Below are positions 1 through 7,878 of a DNA stretch of 64,000 nt, in pieces. Source of the stretch: Pseudotabrizicola alkalilacus (GTDB taxonomy: Bacteria > Pseudomonadota > Alphaproteobacteria > Rhodobacterales > Rhodobacteraceae). The notes below the pieces were generated by a model. That model was given only the letters and a program-made list of their open reading frames with translations. It was not told where the DNA came from and did no database searches. The DNA lies in the NCBI RefSeq assembly GCF_003443995.1, contig NZ_QWEY01000005.1, positions 186,001 to 250,000 on the forward strand, given 5' to 3'. Made by a program: the position numbers and the translations under genes. Within the stretch, counting starts at the first letter, position 1. Each line of letters opens with the position of its first letter.

Positions 1-204
1 CCCGACTTCACCCATCAGGCGCGGCGCCCACCAGCAGCCGATGAAAAAGCCAAAGAAATGCGCCGAGCCCAGAAACCCGATCTGCGCGGTGCTGAACCCC
101 AGCACCACACCGGAAATGGCATCCAATGGCGCCACACCGCCAAGGCCCAGCTGCAACAGCACGACCGACAGGAACAGAGCGGCAAAGGAAATCAGCAAGC
201 GCAT
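1..204 (-). CDS. MFS transporter, N-terminal fragment
   Basis: This partial gene starts at the ATG at 204 and runs off the left edge, leaving 68 codons. The translation begins MRLLISFAALFLSVVLLQ, a clear first transmembrane helix. A loop with GGVAPLDAISGV and a second hydrophobic stretch (IGFLGSAHFFGFFIGCWWAP) follow. The GxxxGxxxAPRLMG pattern after helix 2 resembles the conserved loop of major facilitator superfamily carriers of the YcaD-like kind. The substrate cannot be told from this fragment. The gene is divergent from the aldo/keto reductase across a 179-bp spacer. Confidence 0.7.
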   Translation of the reverse strand, partial: MRLLISFAALFLSVVLLQLGLGGVAPLDAISGVVLGFSTAQIGFLGSAHFFGFFIGCWWAPRLMGEVG

Positions 205-383
205 TGCTGCACAGAAGACGCTTTGCCGGGCGGTGTAAAGGGGGCTGATCGGGCGGGCTGTTGCGGCGCGCCTCTGCGCGGCGGGCGGCGCAAATCCCCG
301 TGCGCGGCGACGCTTGGCCTTGCCATGCCCGGCGGGGCGGTTAGGGTGCGGGCAAAGACACGACGTATCGAAAAGGGCAGCTG

Positions 384-1427
384 ATGGAACGGGTTCAACT
401 GGGGCGCAGCGGAATTGAGGTGTCGAAACTGTGTCTGGGCACGATGACCTGGGGCAGCCAGAACACCGAGGCCGAAGGCCATGCCCAGGCCGATCTGGCG
501 CTCGACCATGGCGTGACCTTCTGGGACACCGCCGAGATGTATCCGACCAATCCGGTGCGGGCCGAAACCGTGGGCGGGACCGAGGCGATCATCGGCACCT
601 GGCTGGCCCAGCGTGGCGGGCGGTCGCGGGTGCAGATCGCGACGAAGATTTCGGGCGCGGGGCAGATGATGGTGCGCGACGGCGCGGCGATCACCGGGGC
701 CTCGCTGCGCATGGCGGTCGAAGACAGCCTGCGCCGGTTGCAGACCGATTACATTGACCTCTATCAGCTGCATTGGCCGAACCGGGGCAGCTATCACTTT
801 CGTCAGGCCTGGCGCTATGCGCCGCGCGTCACCGACCGCGCGACGGTGGAGGCGGATATGCTTGATGTGCTGCGCGCCGCCGCCGATCTGATCGCCGAGG
901 GCAAGATCCGCGCCATCGGCCTGTCGAATGAAAGCACCTGGGGCGCGGCGCTGTGGCTGCATCTGGCGCAGACCCATGACCTGCCGCGCATGACCTCGGT
1001 CCAGAACGAATACTCGCTGTTGTGCCGCCAGTTCGACACCGACTGGTGCGAGCTGAGCATGGTCGAGGATATGCCGCTTCTGGCGTTTTCCCCGCTCGCG
1101 GCGGGGCTTTTGTCGGGAAAATACGCAGGCGATGTGGTGCCCGAAGGTACACGGCGCAGCTTTACGCCCGATCTGGGCGGGCGGATCACGCCGCAGGTGT
1201 TTCCTGCCGTTGCGGCCTATCTGGGCATCGCCGCGACCCATGGCCTTGATCCGTGCCAGATGGCCATCGCCTTTTGCCTGTCGCGCCCGTTCCCCTGTAT
1301 CCCGATCATCGGGGCCACGTCGGTCGGGCAGCTGGCCACCAACATGGGTGCTGCGGATGTCACTTTGTCCGAGGCGGTGCTGGCCGATATCGCCATCGCG
1401 CACCGCCTGCACCCGATGCCCTATTGA
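384..1427 (+). CDS. Aldo/keto reductase (Tas-like)
   Basis: This 347-residue soluble NADPH-dependent oxidoreductase has the (beta/alpha)8 AKR fold. The N-terminus MERVQLGRSGIEVSKLCLGT is typical of the family. The catalytic tetrad can be placed at D48 and Y53 (FWDTAEMY), K88 (IATK) and H130 (LYQLHWP). The cofactor-binding C-terminal segment carries IPIIGATSV. Length and the long 'NRGSYHFRQAW' insert resemble the Tas/AKR11-like group rather than short AKR5 enzymes. The physiological substrate is unknown. The start follows a weak AAGGGCAGC purine stretch. It may be monocistronic: a 14-bp palindrome (1429-1442) follows the stop codon. Confidence 0.9.
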   Translation: MERVQLGRSGIEVSKLCLGTMTWGSQNTEAEGHAQADLALDHGVTFWDTAEMYPTNPVRAETVGGTEAIIGTWLAQRGGRSRVQIATKISGAGQMMVRDGAAITGASLRMAVEDSLRRLQTDYIDLYQLHWPNRGSYHFRQAWRYAPRVTDRATVEADMLDVLRAAADLIAEGKIRAIGLSNESTWGAALWLHLAQTHDLPRMTSVQNEYSLLCRQFDTDWCELSMVEDMPLLAFSPLAAGLLSGKYAGDVVPEGTRRSFTPDLGGRITPQVFPAVAAYLGIAATHGLDPCQMAIAFCLSRPFPCIPIIGATSVGQLATNMGAADVTLSEAVLADIAIAHRLHPMPY

Positions 1428-1503
1428 ACCTTCGCGCGAAGGGCTTGCGCGCCGGGGACGAATGGGGCCATCTGTGCGCCAAACCCTGTCCGATAGGTAG
1501 ACC

Positions 1504-2025
1504 ATGCGCTTGCGACTGATCCTGCCGCTTGTCCTGCTGCCGCTTCTGGCGGGGTGTCAGGCCTTGCCGGGGGCAAAACAGGACGCGCCCGCAGCCGCAC
1601 AGGCCAGCCCGATCACCGGGGGCGAGATTGCGGTGACCTCGCTGGATGGCCCTGCAGCGCCCGCACAATCCCCAGCGGCCGCCACCGACGAGACGGCGCT
1701 TGTGCCGCTGTTGCCGGTGCCCGACACCATGCCGCAGTCAGATGCGCCCCCGGCAGAGGCAGAGCCTGTCGCCCCGCCTGCGTTCAAGACGACCGCGCAT
1801 CTGGCCTGCGAAAAGCGGGGCGGGCGGTGGAGTGTGGCGGGCGGCGGCACGGCGGCATTCTGCCAGACCCCGACCAAGGACGCGGGCAAATCCTGCCGCA
1901 GATCGACCGATTGCACGGGCTATTGCCTGAACACATCCAACACCTGCGCGCCGGTGACGCCGATGCTGGGCTGTCATGACATCCTGAATGAACAGGGAAG
2001 GATGCTGACCCAATGCATCAATTGA
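1504..2025 (+). CDS. Cysteine-rich putative lipoprotein
   Basis: This is a 173-residue protein of unknown function. The N-terminus MRLRLILPLVLLPLLAGCQ is a textbook lipoprotein signal with lipobox LLAGC, so Cys18 should be lipidated. Residues about 20-95 are a low-complexity Ala/Pro linker. The C-terminal ~75 residues form a compact domain with eight cysteines (CEKRGGRW, FCQTP, SCRRSTDCTGYC, NTCAP, GCHD, QCIN), suggesting four disulfides in the periplasm. The stop overlaps the next lipoprotein gene by 13 bp, so the two are probably co-translated. No catalytic motif is visible. Confidence 0.8.
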   Translation: MRLRLILPLVLLPLLAGCQALPGAKQDAPAAAQASPITGGEIAVTSLDGPAAPAQSPAAATDETALVPLLPVPDTMPQSDAPPAEAEPVAPPAFKTTAHLACEKRGGRWSVAGGGTAAFCQTPTKDAGKSCRRSTDCTGYCLNTSNTCAPVTPMLGCHDILNEQGRMLTQCIN

Positions 2026-2534
2026 GCCGCGCGCGTCCCTGGGCCGCTTGCGCCCTGATTCTGGCGCTGACCGCCTGCGCGCCGCCAAAAGCGCCGCCCG
2101 CCCCGGTGCCTTACCGGGCCTCGGGCGCGCCGATCTGGTCAAATGCGCAGCTGGATCAGGCCCGGCTGGTGGGCCTCTGGCAGCAGACCGCCAGTTTTGC
2201 TCCGCCCGGTGTCTCCTGTGCCCCCGGCGGCGCCGACATTGGCGGGCGGGCCGGGGCGCTGACCCTGACCGCGCGGCTGTGCCTGTCGGGGCAAGAGGTG
2301 CGGCTGGCCGGGCCGATGCCATCGACCGGGCCGGGGCGGTTCCGGGTGAGCGAGCAGGACTGGTGGGTGATCTGGGTCGATACCGATTATCGCACGCTGG
2401 CCATCGGCACCCCCTCGGGCGATTTCGGCTTCATCCTGAACCGGGGCGGCAGCCTGCCGCCCGACCGGCTGACTGCCGCGCGCGAGATTTTCGACTTCAA
2501 CGGCTACGACACCCGTTTCTTGCGCCCGTTCTGA
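2013..2534 (+). CDS. Lipocalin-like lipoprotein
   Basis: A 173-residue putative lipoprotein with signal and lipobox ALTAC (Cys21). The mature part contains LVGLWQQTASF, resembling the lipocalin GxWY/W signature, then short beta-strand-like segments. The motif WWVIWVDTDYRTLAIGTPS matches the conserved 'vldtDYryalvg' strand of bacterial Blc lipocalins. It likely binds a hydrophobic ligand in the periplasm or at a membrane face. The ligand is unknown. It overlaps the upstream Cys-rich lipoprotein gene by 13 bp, indicating a shared transcript. It is tail-to-tail with the XRE regulator, only 6 bp between stops and no obvious terminator. Confidence 0.8.
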   Translation: MHQLSRARPWAACALILALTACAPPKAPPAPVPYRASGAPIWSNAQLDQARLVGLWQQTASFAPPGVSCAPGGADIGGRAGALTLTARLCLSGQEVRLAGPMPSTGPGRFRVSEQDWWVIWVDTDYRTLAIGTPSGDFGFILNRGGSLPPDRLTAAREIFDFNGYDTRFLRPF

Positions 2535-2540
2535 AGCCGT

Positions 2541-3389
2541 CTAAGTTACCCGTGCGCGCAGGTCGCGCAGATGCGCGGGCAGTTCGCGGGCGGTCACGGC
2601 GGCCTCGCGCACCAGCCAGTCGAAATGCCGGGTAAAGCTGTCCACCCGCGCGGTATCGCGGAACGCCAGATAATGCCGCCCCAGATACAGCACCGCCAGC
2701 AGTGGGCCGAACACCGTGATCGGGGCGGAAAACACCCGGCGCGCGTCAAACAGATAGACCCGCAGCGCCGGATACAGCGCCTCGGTCAGCTCGATCATGC
2801 GGTCGATCTGCTCCAGCCGGAGCGCGACCGGCAGTCCCGCATAATAGCCGCTGCCTTGGGCAAAGGCCGAAAGCTCATGCCGGGGCAGGGCGATTTCGTA
2901 ATCAGACCGCGCGCCGCGCATCCAGGCCAGCCGGTCCTCGAACGCGCCAATGGCCTGCGCCGAGCTGCGCCCAAGTTGCGGCGCATACTCCCAATCCACC
3001 ATCGCGCGGGTCTTGAGCATGTCAGGCAGCGTCGCGGGCACATGGCGGATCTTGTAACCCGCCGCCTCTTGGTGCCAGCCAAAGATCGCCTCGTCGATCA
3101 GCGCGCGCGGGGCCTGGGTTTCGGTCAGCTGCATCGCCAGCAGATCCGCCACCGGCTCCGGCCGTCCCGACAGGCCCAACAGCCAGTCCGCCGACACCCC
3201 CAGCGCCTGCGCACAATCGGCGGCCAGCTGCGCATTGGGCAGCCGTTTGTCGGACACCAGCAGCTGACTGATGGTCGAGCGGTCCACCCCGGTCGCCCGC
3301 GCGAGCGCGGCCTGAGAGGTGCCACGTTCGGCCATCGCCTCGGCAAGGCGGGTGCGGAACAGGGCGGCACGGATGCGTTTGTCGATCAT
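2541..3389 (-). CDS. XRE-family transcriptional regulator
   Basis: A 282-residue DNA-binding protein. Residues ~10-65 form a Cro/C1-type helix-turn-helix (TSQAALARATGVDRSTISQL, then ALGVSADWLLGLSG). The remaining ~210 residues are a helical domain without recognised catalytic motifs, probably a sensor or oligomerisation region. I placed the start at the ATG beginning MIDKRIRAALF. The open frame extends far upstream, but that part is antisense to the desaturase. The gene is divergent from the desaturase with a 114-bp shared control region, so it may regulate desaturase expression (inference). Confidence 0.85.
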   Translation of the reverse strand: MIDKRIRAALFRTRLAEAMAERGTSQAALARATGVDRSTISQLLVSDKRLPNAQLAADCAQALGVSADWLLGLSGRPEPVADLLAMQLTETQAPRALIDEAIFGWHQEAAGYKIRHVPATLPDMLKTRAMVDWEYAPQLGRSSAQAIGAFEDRLAWMRGARSDYEIALPRHELSAFAQGSGYYAGLPVALRLEQIDRMIELTEALYPALRVYLFDARRVFSAPITVFGPLLAVLYLGRHYLAFRDTARVDSFTRHFDWLVREAAVTARELPAHLRDLRARVT

Positions 3390-3503
3390 ATCCAGCTTTT
3401 GGTGATTAAACACAACGAAGGTGACATTCTGTTGTGCATCCTTGGCGTTCTCGGCGTCAAAGGCAAGTGCTACCCACAAAGGGCCAACAAAAAGGGGTTC
3501 ATC

Positions 3504-4472
3504 TTGCCGCTCATCCAGTCCGACCGCAGCATCCCGGTCCTTGAATGGCCCACCCTGATCCTGCTGGCCGCGACCTATGTGCTCTGGGCCCTTGGCACCA
3601 CCAGCCTCACCACGCTGTCGCCGGTTCTTGGCATCCTCGCCACCGCCATCGCCATCACCCAGTTCTGCTCGCTCCAGCACGAGGCGCTGCATGGCCACCC
3701 GTTCCGCACGGCGTGGCTGAATGAGGCGCTGGTGTTTCCCGCACTTTATCCCACCGTGCCCTATGGCCGGTTCCGCGCCACCCATCTGGCACATCACCAC
3801 GACCCCAGCCTGACCGATCCCTATGACGACCCGGAGTCGAACTATTTCGACCCAAAGGTCTGGGCCACCCTGCCGGGCTGGGTGAAAGGGCTGTTCATCG
3901 CCAATAACACGTTGCTGGGTCGCATGGTGATCGGCCCGGTCCTTGGCACTCTGCTCTGGCTGCGCGGCGAACGTCACCTGCTGCGCCGTGACCGCGCGGT
4001 GCGGCGCGACTGGCTGCTGCATCTGGGCGGGCTGGCGCTGCTGGCGCTGTGGCTCATCCCTGCGCCGATGGGCTGGGCGGGCTATCTGGCGGCCACTTAC
4101 CTTGCGACGGCCCTCCTGAAGATCCGCACCTTTCTGGAGCACCGCGCGCACGAAGCCGCCCGCGCCCGCACCGTGATTGTCGAAGATCGCGGCCCGCTGG
4201 CGCTTTTGTTTCTCAACAACAACCTGCATGTGGTGCACCACATGCACCCGCAGGTGCCGTGGTATCGCCTGCCGGGGCTGTATGCCGCCAACCGCGCCCA
4301 TTACCTGCGCCGCAATGACGGCTATGCCTACCGCTCTTATGCCCAGATCTTTGCCCGCCACTTCCTGCGCGCCAAAGATCCGGTGCCGCATCCGCTGATG
4401 GCGGCACCCGCCTATACGATCCGGCGGAATGCGGGTGTGGTGCCGGAATTGTCGAAAAACGGCACGCCCTGA
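3504..4472 (+). CDS. Membrane fatty acid desaturase
   Basis: A 322-residue integral membrane di-iron desaturase. Three histidine boxes are visible: QHEALHGH (~59-65), THLAHHHDP (~94-99) and NNNLHVVHHMHPQVPW near residue 235. Several hydrophobic spans lie between them. The best start is TTG at 3504, preceded by an AAAAGGGG ribosome-binding site; no ATG or GTG fits nearby. It should introduce a double bond into membrane acyl chains or a related lipid; the regiospecificity cannot be read. The last 61 bp overlap the convergent Nudix gene, an unusual arrangement. It is divergent from an XRE regulator. Confidence 0.85.
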   Translation: MPLIQSDRSIPVLEWPTLILLAATYVLWALGTTSLTTLSPVLGILATAIAITQFCSLQHEALHGHPFRTAWLNEALVFPALYPTVPYGRFRATHLAHHHDPSLTDPYDDPESNYFDPKVWATLPGWVKGLFIANNTLLGRMVIGPVLGTLLWLRGERHLLRRDRAVRRDWLLHLGGLALLALWLIPAPMGWAGYLAATYLATALLKIRTFLEHRAHEAARARTVIVEDRGPLALLFLNNNLHVVHHMHPQVPWYRLPGLYAANRAHYLRRNDGYAYRSYAQIFARHFLRAKDPVPHPLMAAPAYTIRRNAGVVPELSKNGTP

Positions 4473-5035
4473 TCCGGCGCGCCGCGCAAGGTTGCGGTGA
4501 TCTCGGCCAGCACCACCTCGGTGATGAACGGCAGATCCAGCGCCCGCGCCTCGCGCAGGCCGATCCAGTGCAGATGCGACAGCTCCTGATCCGCCTTGCT
4601 GAAATCGTCGGGCGCGCCGGTCAGATGCGCCGCATCGGCCAGAAAGAACCGCGCGTCAAACCGCCGTGTCCGCCCCGGTGGCGTGATCGCGCGGAACACA
4701 AAGCGCAGGGCAGGGGCGGGCGTCGGGCCGATCACCAGCCCGGTTTCTTCGCGCAACTCACGCACGGCAGCCCCGGCCAGAGCGCCGGGTGCCGGGGCCT
4801 CCGGCCCGCAGAACGCGCGCAGCCGATGGGCGCAAATCCCGGTCATCGGCAGGGGTGATGCCGCATCTCCGGGATCAACCGCCCCGCCCGGAAACACATA
4901 TTTCGACGGCATGAACACCGCCGCCGCCCCGCGCATCCCCATCAGAACCTGCGGCCCGGTGGCCGCCGCACGCCACAGGATCACCGTGGCTGCCGCGCGC
5001 ACGGGAGGGTCAAGCACCGGCGCTTCAGCCGTCAT
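4412..5035 (-). CDS. Nudix hydrolase
   Basis: A 207-residue hydrolase of nucleoside-diphosphate-linked substrates. The Nudix core RELREETGL is intact, but the usual glutamate-containing first half of the box reads APGALAGAA, slightly divergent. MPSKYVFPGGAVDPGD precedes the box and resembles the 'fPGG' strand of large Nudix proteins such as NudL/NUDT19-like enzymes. The start is the ATG at 5035 (MTAEAPVLDPP), which overlaps the end of the DUF983 gene by 11 bp, so the pair is an operon. The 3' end lies inside the desaturase gene on the other strand. The substrate is unknown. Confidence 0.85.
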   Translation of the reverse strand: MTAEAPVLDPPVRAAATVILWRAAATGPQVLMGMRGAAAVFMPSKYVFPGGAVDPGDAASPLPMTGICAHRLRAFCGPEAPAPGALAGAAVRELREETGLVIGPTPAPALRFVFRAITPPGRTRRFDARFFLADAAHLTGAPDDFSKADQELSHLHWIGLREARALDLPFITEVVLAEITATLRGAPDQGVPFFDNSGTTPAFRRIV

Positions 5036-5462
5036 CGCGGACCCTGCCAAAGCCGTGCATCCGTTTGGCCCATTGAATGGCCACAATCACCCCTTTGAGC
5101 CGGGGCAGCAGATACAGCGACAGCGCCACCGTGCCGACCGAAAACACCGCCGCCAGCACCAGAGGGTCAGGGCGATAGCGGACAAAGATATACAGGATCA
5201 GCGGTGCCACCACGTGGCCGACGATCAGAATGGTCAGATAGGCCGGGCCGTCATCGGCGCGGTGGTGATGCAGCGCCTCGCCGCAGACCGGGCAGGTGTC
5301 GCGCACCTTTAGGTAGCTGCGCAGCATCTGCCCCGCGCCGCAGTTGGGGCAGCGCATCCGCCAGCCGCGCAGCATGGCCGGGCGCAGGGGCCGGTCATCT
5401 GCCGCATCCACCACAAGGTCTGCCACAGGGTCTGAGGCTACGGAAATCAATCTGTCCGGCAT
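5025..5462 (-). CDS. DUF983 membrane protein
   Basis: A 145-residue DUF983-family protein. Two CxxC knuckles (CPNC at ~38-41 and CPVC at ~57-60) form a probable zinc ribbon. They are followed by HHHRADDGPAYLTI and two transmembrane helices (~75-95 and ~100-120). The C-terminal KRMHGFGR is cytoplasmic. The family is common in Rhodobacterales, often next to Nudix genes as here, but has no established function. The start at 5462 gives MPDRLISVAS. It is upstream of, and overlaps by 11 bp, the Nudix gene. Confidence 0.85.
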   Translation of the reverse strand: MPDRLISVASDPVADLVVDAADDRPLRPAMLRGWRMRCPNCGAGQMLRSYLKVRDTCPVCGEALHHHRADDGPAYLTILIVGHVVAPLILYIFVRYRPDPLVLAAVFSVGTVALSLYLLPRLKGVIVAIQWAKRMHGFGRVRDDG

Positions 5463-5680
5463 GGATGCGCAACTTTTTCACAGGGGGGCAGGGCGACCCG
5501 AACAGGCGTCCTGATCTTTTGATATCCCGGATATCCCGGTTTTTGAAAGGCCGCATCCTGTCCTTGTGCGCCTATGTCGCAAGCGCGCAACAATCTGCGA
5601 CGGAACCACCCGGCTGCGGCGTTTCACATTCACAAGGCCCCGAACAGAGCAGCGGGCCGGTCTGAAAAAGGAAACGACCA

Positions 5681-6253
5681 ATGATCGACACAAACAAAAT
5701 CGTGGGCACCTCGCTGGTGGTTCTGGCCTTTGCTTTGACCGCAGGGGCCGCATTGGCCGACCGGGGCGACCGGATGGGCGACCGTATGGGCGGTATGGGT
5801 GGCCCGATGGGCGGTATGGCGGGCATGGATTTTGCCGCGATGGACGCCGACGGCGATGGCAAAGTGACCCAAGCCGAAATCGACGCCTTCCGCACCGCAC
5901 AAACCGCCGCGATTGACACTGATGGCGATGGCCTGTTGTCCGCCGAGGAACTGGCCGCGATGCACATCCGCGCCGCCACCACGCGCGCCACTGCGCAGGC
6001 CGCCCGGATGGTCGAAATGCTCGACACCGATGGCGATGGCAAATTGTCGGCGGCAGAAATGGTCATGCGCCCGATGCAGGCGGGCATGTCGGCCCGCATA
6101 TTCGAGCGGCTCGACACCGACAAGGACGGCGCGATCTCCGAAGCCGAACTGGCCGCCGCCAAAGAGCGGATGGCCGAGCGCCGGGGCGGCACGCATGGCG
6201 AAAACCACGGCAAAAAGCACGGGGGGCCAAATGGCCCGCGCGGCAACAACTGA
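5681..6253 (+). CDS. Secreted EF-hand calcium-binding protein
   Basis: A 190-residue protein with a signal peptide (VLAFALTAGAALA, cleavage near residue 26). A Gly/Met-rich stretch (RMGGMGGPMGGMAG) follows. Four EF-hand loops are visible: DADGDGKVTQAE, DTDGDGLLSAEE, DTDGDGKLSAAE and DTDKDGAISEAE. The C-terminus is His/Lys/Gly-rich, which could bind metal. It likely binds calcium in the periplasm. It is preceded by an AAAGGAAACG ribosome-binding site and followed by a strong terminator. It sits directly upstream of the ECF sigma operon, a recurrent neighbour arrangement in this family as far as I know, so it may be a target of that sigma factor (inference). Confidence 0.85.
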   Translation: MIDTNKIVGTSLVVLAFALTAGAALADRGDRMGDRMGGMGGPMGGMAGMDFAAMDADGDGKVTQAEIDAFRTAQTAAIDTDGDGLLSAEELAAMHIRAATTRATAQAARMVEMLDTDGDGKLSAAEMVMRPMQAGMSARIFERLDTDKDGAISEAELAAAKERMAERRGGTHGENHGKKHGGPNGPRGNN

Positions 6254-6268
6254 TCCTGACCAACCCAA

Positions 6269-6294
6269 AAGGGCCGCGCTTTTGCGCGGCCCTT
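6269..6294 (+). terminator. Rho-independent terminator after EF-hand gene
   Basis: An 11-bp perfect stem (AAGGGCCGCGC / GCGCGGCCCTT) with loop TTTT starts 15 bp after the EF-hand stop codon. There is no long T-run, but the stem is strong. It separates the EF-hand transcript from the sigma-factor operon. Confidence 0.7.
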
Positions 6295-6330
6295 CCGGCG
6301 GGGGGCGAAAGCCGATAAGCCAGAAACAGG

Positions 6331-6930
6331 ATGGACATGCCACGCGACGATACCGCAGCCCCGCCTTCGGACGAGGCGCTTTTGGTTCTCTATGCGAATG
6401 GAGACCCCGAGGCCGCACGCGTTCTGACCCGGCGTCTGGCCCCGCGCGCCTTTGCCCATGCGCTGCGCATGTTGGCCGACCGGGCCGAGGCCGAGGATGT
6501 GGCACAAGAGGCGCTGTTGCGGCTGTGGCGGATCGCGCCCGACTGGCGGCAGGGCGAGGCGCAGGTCACGACCTGGCTTTACCGGGTGGTGGGCAATCTG
6601 GCGACCGACCGGCTGCGCGCCCGAAAGCGGCGTCGGGCCGAACCGCTGGACGATGCGGCCGAACCGGCCAGCGACCAGCCGGCCGTGGTGCAGGTGATGA
6701 TCGAGGCCGACCGCATGGCCGCGTTGCAGGCGGCCCTTGCGGAATTGCCCGACCGTCAGCGGCAGGCGGTGGTGCTGCGCCATATCGAAGGCCTTGCCAA
6801 CCCCGAGATTGCCACGATCATGGCGATCGGGGTCGAGGCGGTGGAAAGCCTGACCGCGCGGGGCAAACGCGCATTGGCCGCGCTGTTGGCGGGGCGGCGA
6901 AAGGATCTGGGATATGAAGACGCAGAGTGA
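6331..6930 (+). CDS. ECF RNA polymerase sigma factor
   Basis: A 199-residue sigma-70 family ECF factor. Region 2 includes ADRAEAEDVAQEALLRLWR and TTWLYRVVGNLATDRLR (core binding and -10 recognition). Region 4 includes LPDRQRQAVVLRHIEGLANPEI with an HTH for the -35 element. The start at 6331 (MDMPRDD) follows AAACAGGA. The 3' end overlaps the next gene by 17 bp. Downstream partners are a single-pass membrane protein and a periplasmic metal-sensor-like protein, suggesting envelope or metal-stress control. The target promoter is not determined. Confidence 0.88.
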   Translation: MDMPRDDTAAPPSDEALLVLYANGDPEAARVLTRRLAPRAFAHALRMLADRAEAEDVAQEALLRLWRIAPDWRQGEAQVTTWLYRVVGNLATDRLRARKRRRAEPLDDAAEPASDQPAVVQVMIEADRMAALQAALAELPDRQRQAVVLRHIEGLANPEIATIMAIGVEAVESLTARGKRALAALLAGRRKDLGYEDAE

Positions 6931-7288
6931 CATGACACCCGAGGCCAGGCTGGACGCGCTGCTGACACAGGCGCAGGCCGAACCGCCGCAGCCCGACGAT
7001 GCCTTTATGGCGCGGGTGCTGGCTGATGCCCGTGCTCTTCAGCCCCGCCTGCCGGTTCGGGTGGCGCGTCCAGCACGGCGCGGGTTCTGGGCCAGACTGG
7101 CTGCCACCCTTGGCGGGGCCATCGCGGTGGCGGGTCTGGGCACCGCCGCCATGGCCGGGCTGGTGATCGGCTATGTCCAACCCGAACCGATGGTCAGTTT
7201 CGCCGGCAGTATCGGCTTTGGGGTCAGCGAAAGCCTTGACCTGCTGCCCGGCTTTGATGCGCTTTTGTCCGAGGATATCCTGCAATGA
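6914..7288 (+). CDS. Putative anti-sigma / single-pass membrane protein
   Basis: A 124-residue protein overlapping the sigma gene by 17 bp. The cytoplasmic N-terminal part (~1-60) is helical and charged (MTPEARLDALLTQAQAEPP). One transmembrane helix spans ~68-90 (LGGAIAVAGLGTAAMAGLVIG). About 30 periplasmic residues follow. Position and topology fit an anti-sigma factor, but no ZAS zinc motif (HxxxCxxC) is present and I see no diagnostic sequence. The function is inferred only from context. The stop overlaps the next start (ATGA at 7285). Confidence 0.6.
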   Translation: MKTQSDMTPEARLDALLTQAQAEPPQPDDAFMARVLADARALQPRLPVRVARPARRGFWARLAATLGGAIAVAGLGTAAMAGLVIGYVQPEPMVSFAGSIGFGVSESLDLLPGFDALLSEDILQ

Positions 7289-7818
7289 CCGACCTGCCGT
7301 CCTCTTCCGCCAATACGCCGTCGGCCAAACCACCGGGCCGCGGGCTCAAGATCTTGCTGGCCGTGTCACTGGCGCTCAATCTTGCGGTGGTCGGCACAGT
7401 GGCGGGCATGGCGCTGCGCTTTCACGACGCCGACCGCCCACATCCGCCCACCGTGCGCGATCTGAGCTTTGGCCCCTTTACCGAAGCGCTGACCCGTGAC
7501 CAGCGCCGCGCCATGCTGCGCGGCTTTGCCGAAAAAGGTCCGGGCCTGCGCGAGATGCGCGCCCAGATGCGGGGAGATTTCGATGCGGTGCTGACCGCCC
7601 TGCGCGCCACCCCGTTTGAGCCGCAGGCGTTTCGCAGCGCCGTCAGCACCCAGAGCAGCCGCATCGCCGCGCGGGCCGAGGCGGGGCGCGACGCGCTGGT
7701 GACGCTGGTGTTGCAGATGTCAGACGCCGACCGCGCCGCCTTTGTCGAGCGGCTGGAAAAACTGCTGGACCGCCGAGGTGAAAAAGACCCGCGCAAAGAG
7801 CGCAAGGCTGGCAACTGA
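7285..7818 (+). CDS. Periplasmic heavy-metal-sensor-like protein
   Basis: A 177-residue protein with one N-terminal transmembrane anchor (~24-44, ILLAVSLALNLAVVGTVAGMA). A periplasmic helical hairpin follows (LTRDQRRAMLRGF, REMRAQMRGDFDAVLTALRATPF, then ADRAAFVERLEKLLDRR). This matches the CnrR/CpxP/Spy-like 'heavy-metal resistance' fold, in which the protein gates an anti-sigma factor. No Cys or His cluster is obvious, so metal binding is uncertain. It overlaps the upstream membrane protein by 4 bp (ATGA), making it the third gene of the sigma operon. Confidence 0.7.
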   Translation: MTDLPSSSANTPSAKPPGRGLKILLAVSLALNLAVVGTVAGMALRFHDADRPHPPTVRDLSFGPFTEALTRDQRRAMLRGFAEKGPGLREMRAQMRGDFDAVLTALRATPFEPQAFRSAVSTQSSRIAARAEAGRDALVTLVLQMSDADRAAFVERLEKLLDRRGEKDPRKERKAGN

Positions 7819-7878
7819 CGCGCGGCGCACTGATCACGTGCGCACCGCCGCGCAGACGACCCAATGGCCGCCCACCCC

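Noticed and set aside
5522-5539. Tandem ATATCCCGG x2 upstream of the EF-hand gene
   Set aside because: Only two 9-bp copies, with no partner elsewhere in the window; not enough to call an operator.
5602-5624. GGAACC...CGTTT upstream of the EF-hand gene as an ECF promoter
   Set aside because: The spacer is shorter than usual for ECF promoters and no second copy was found before the sigma gene.
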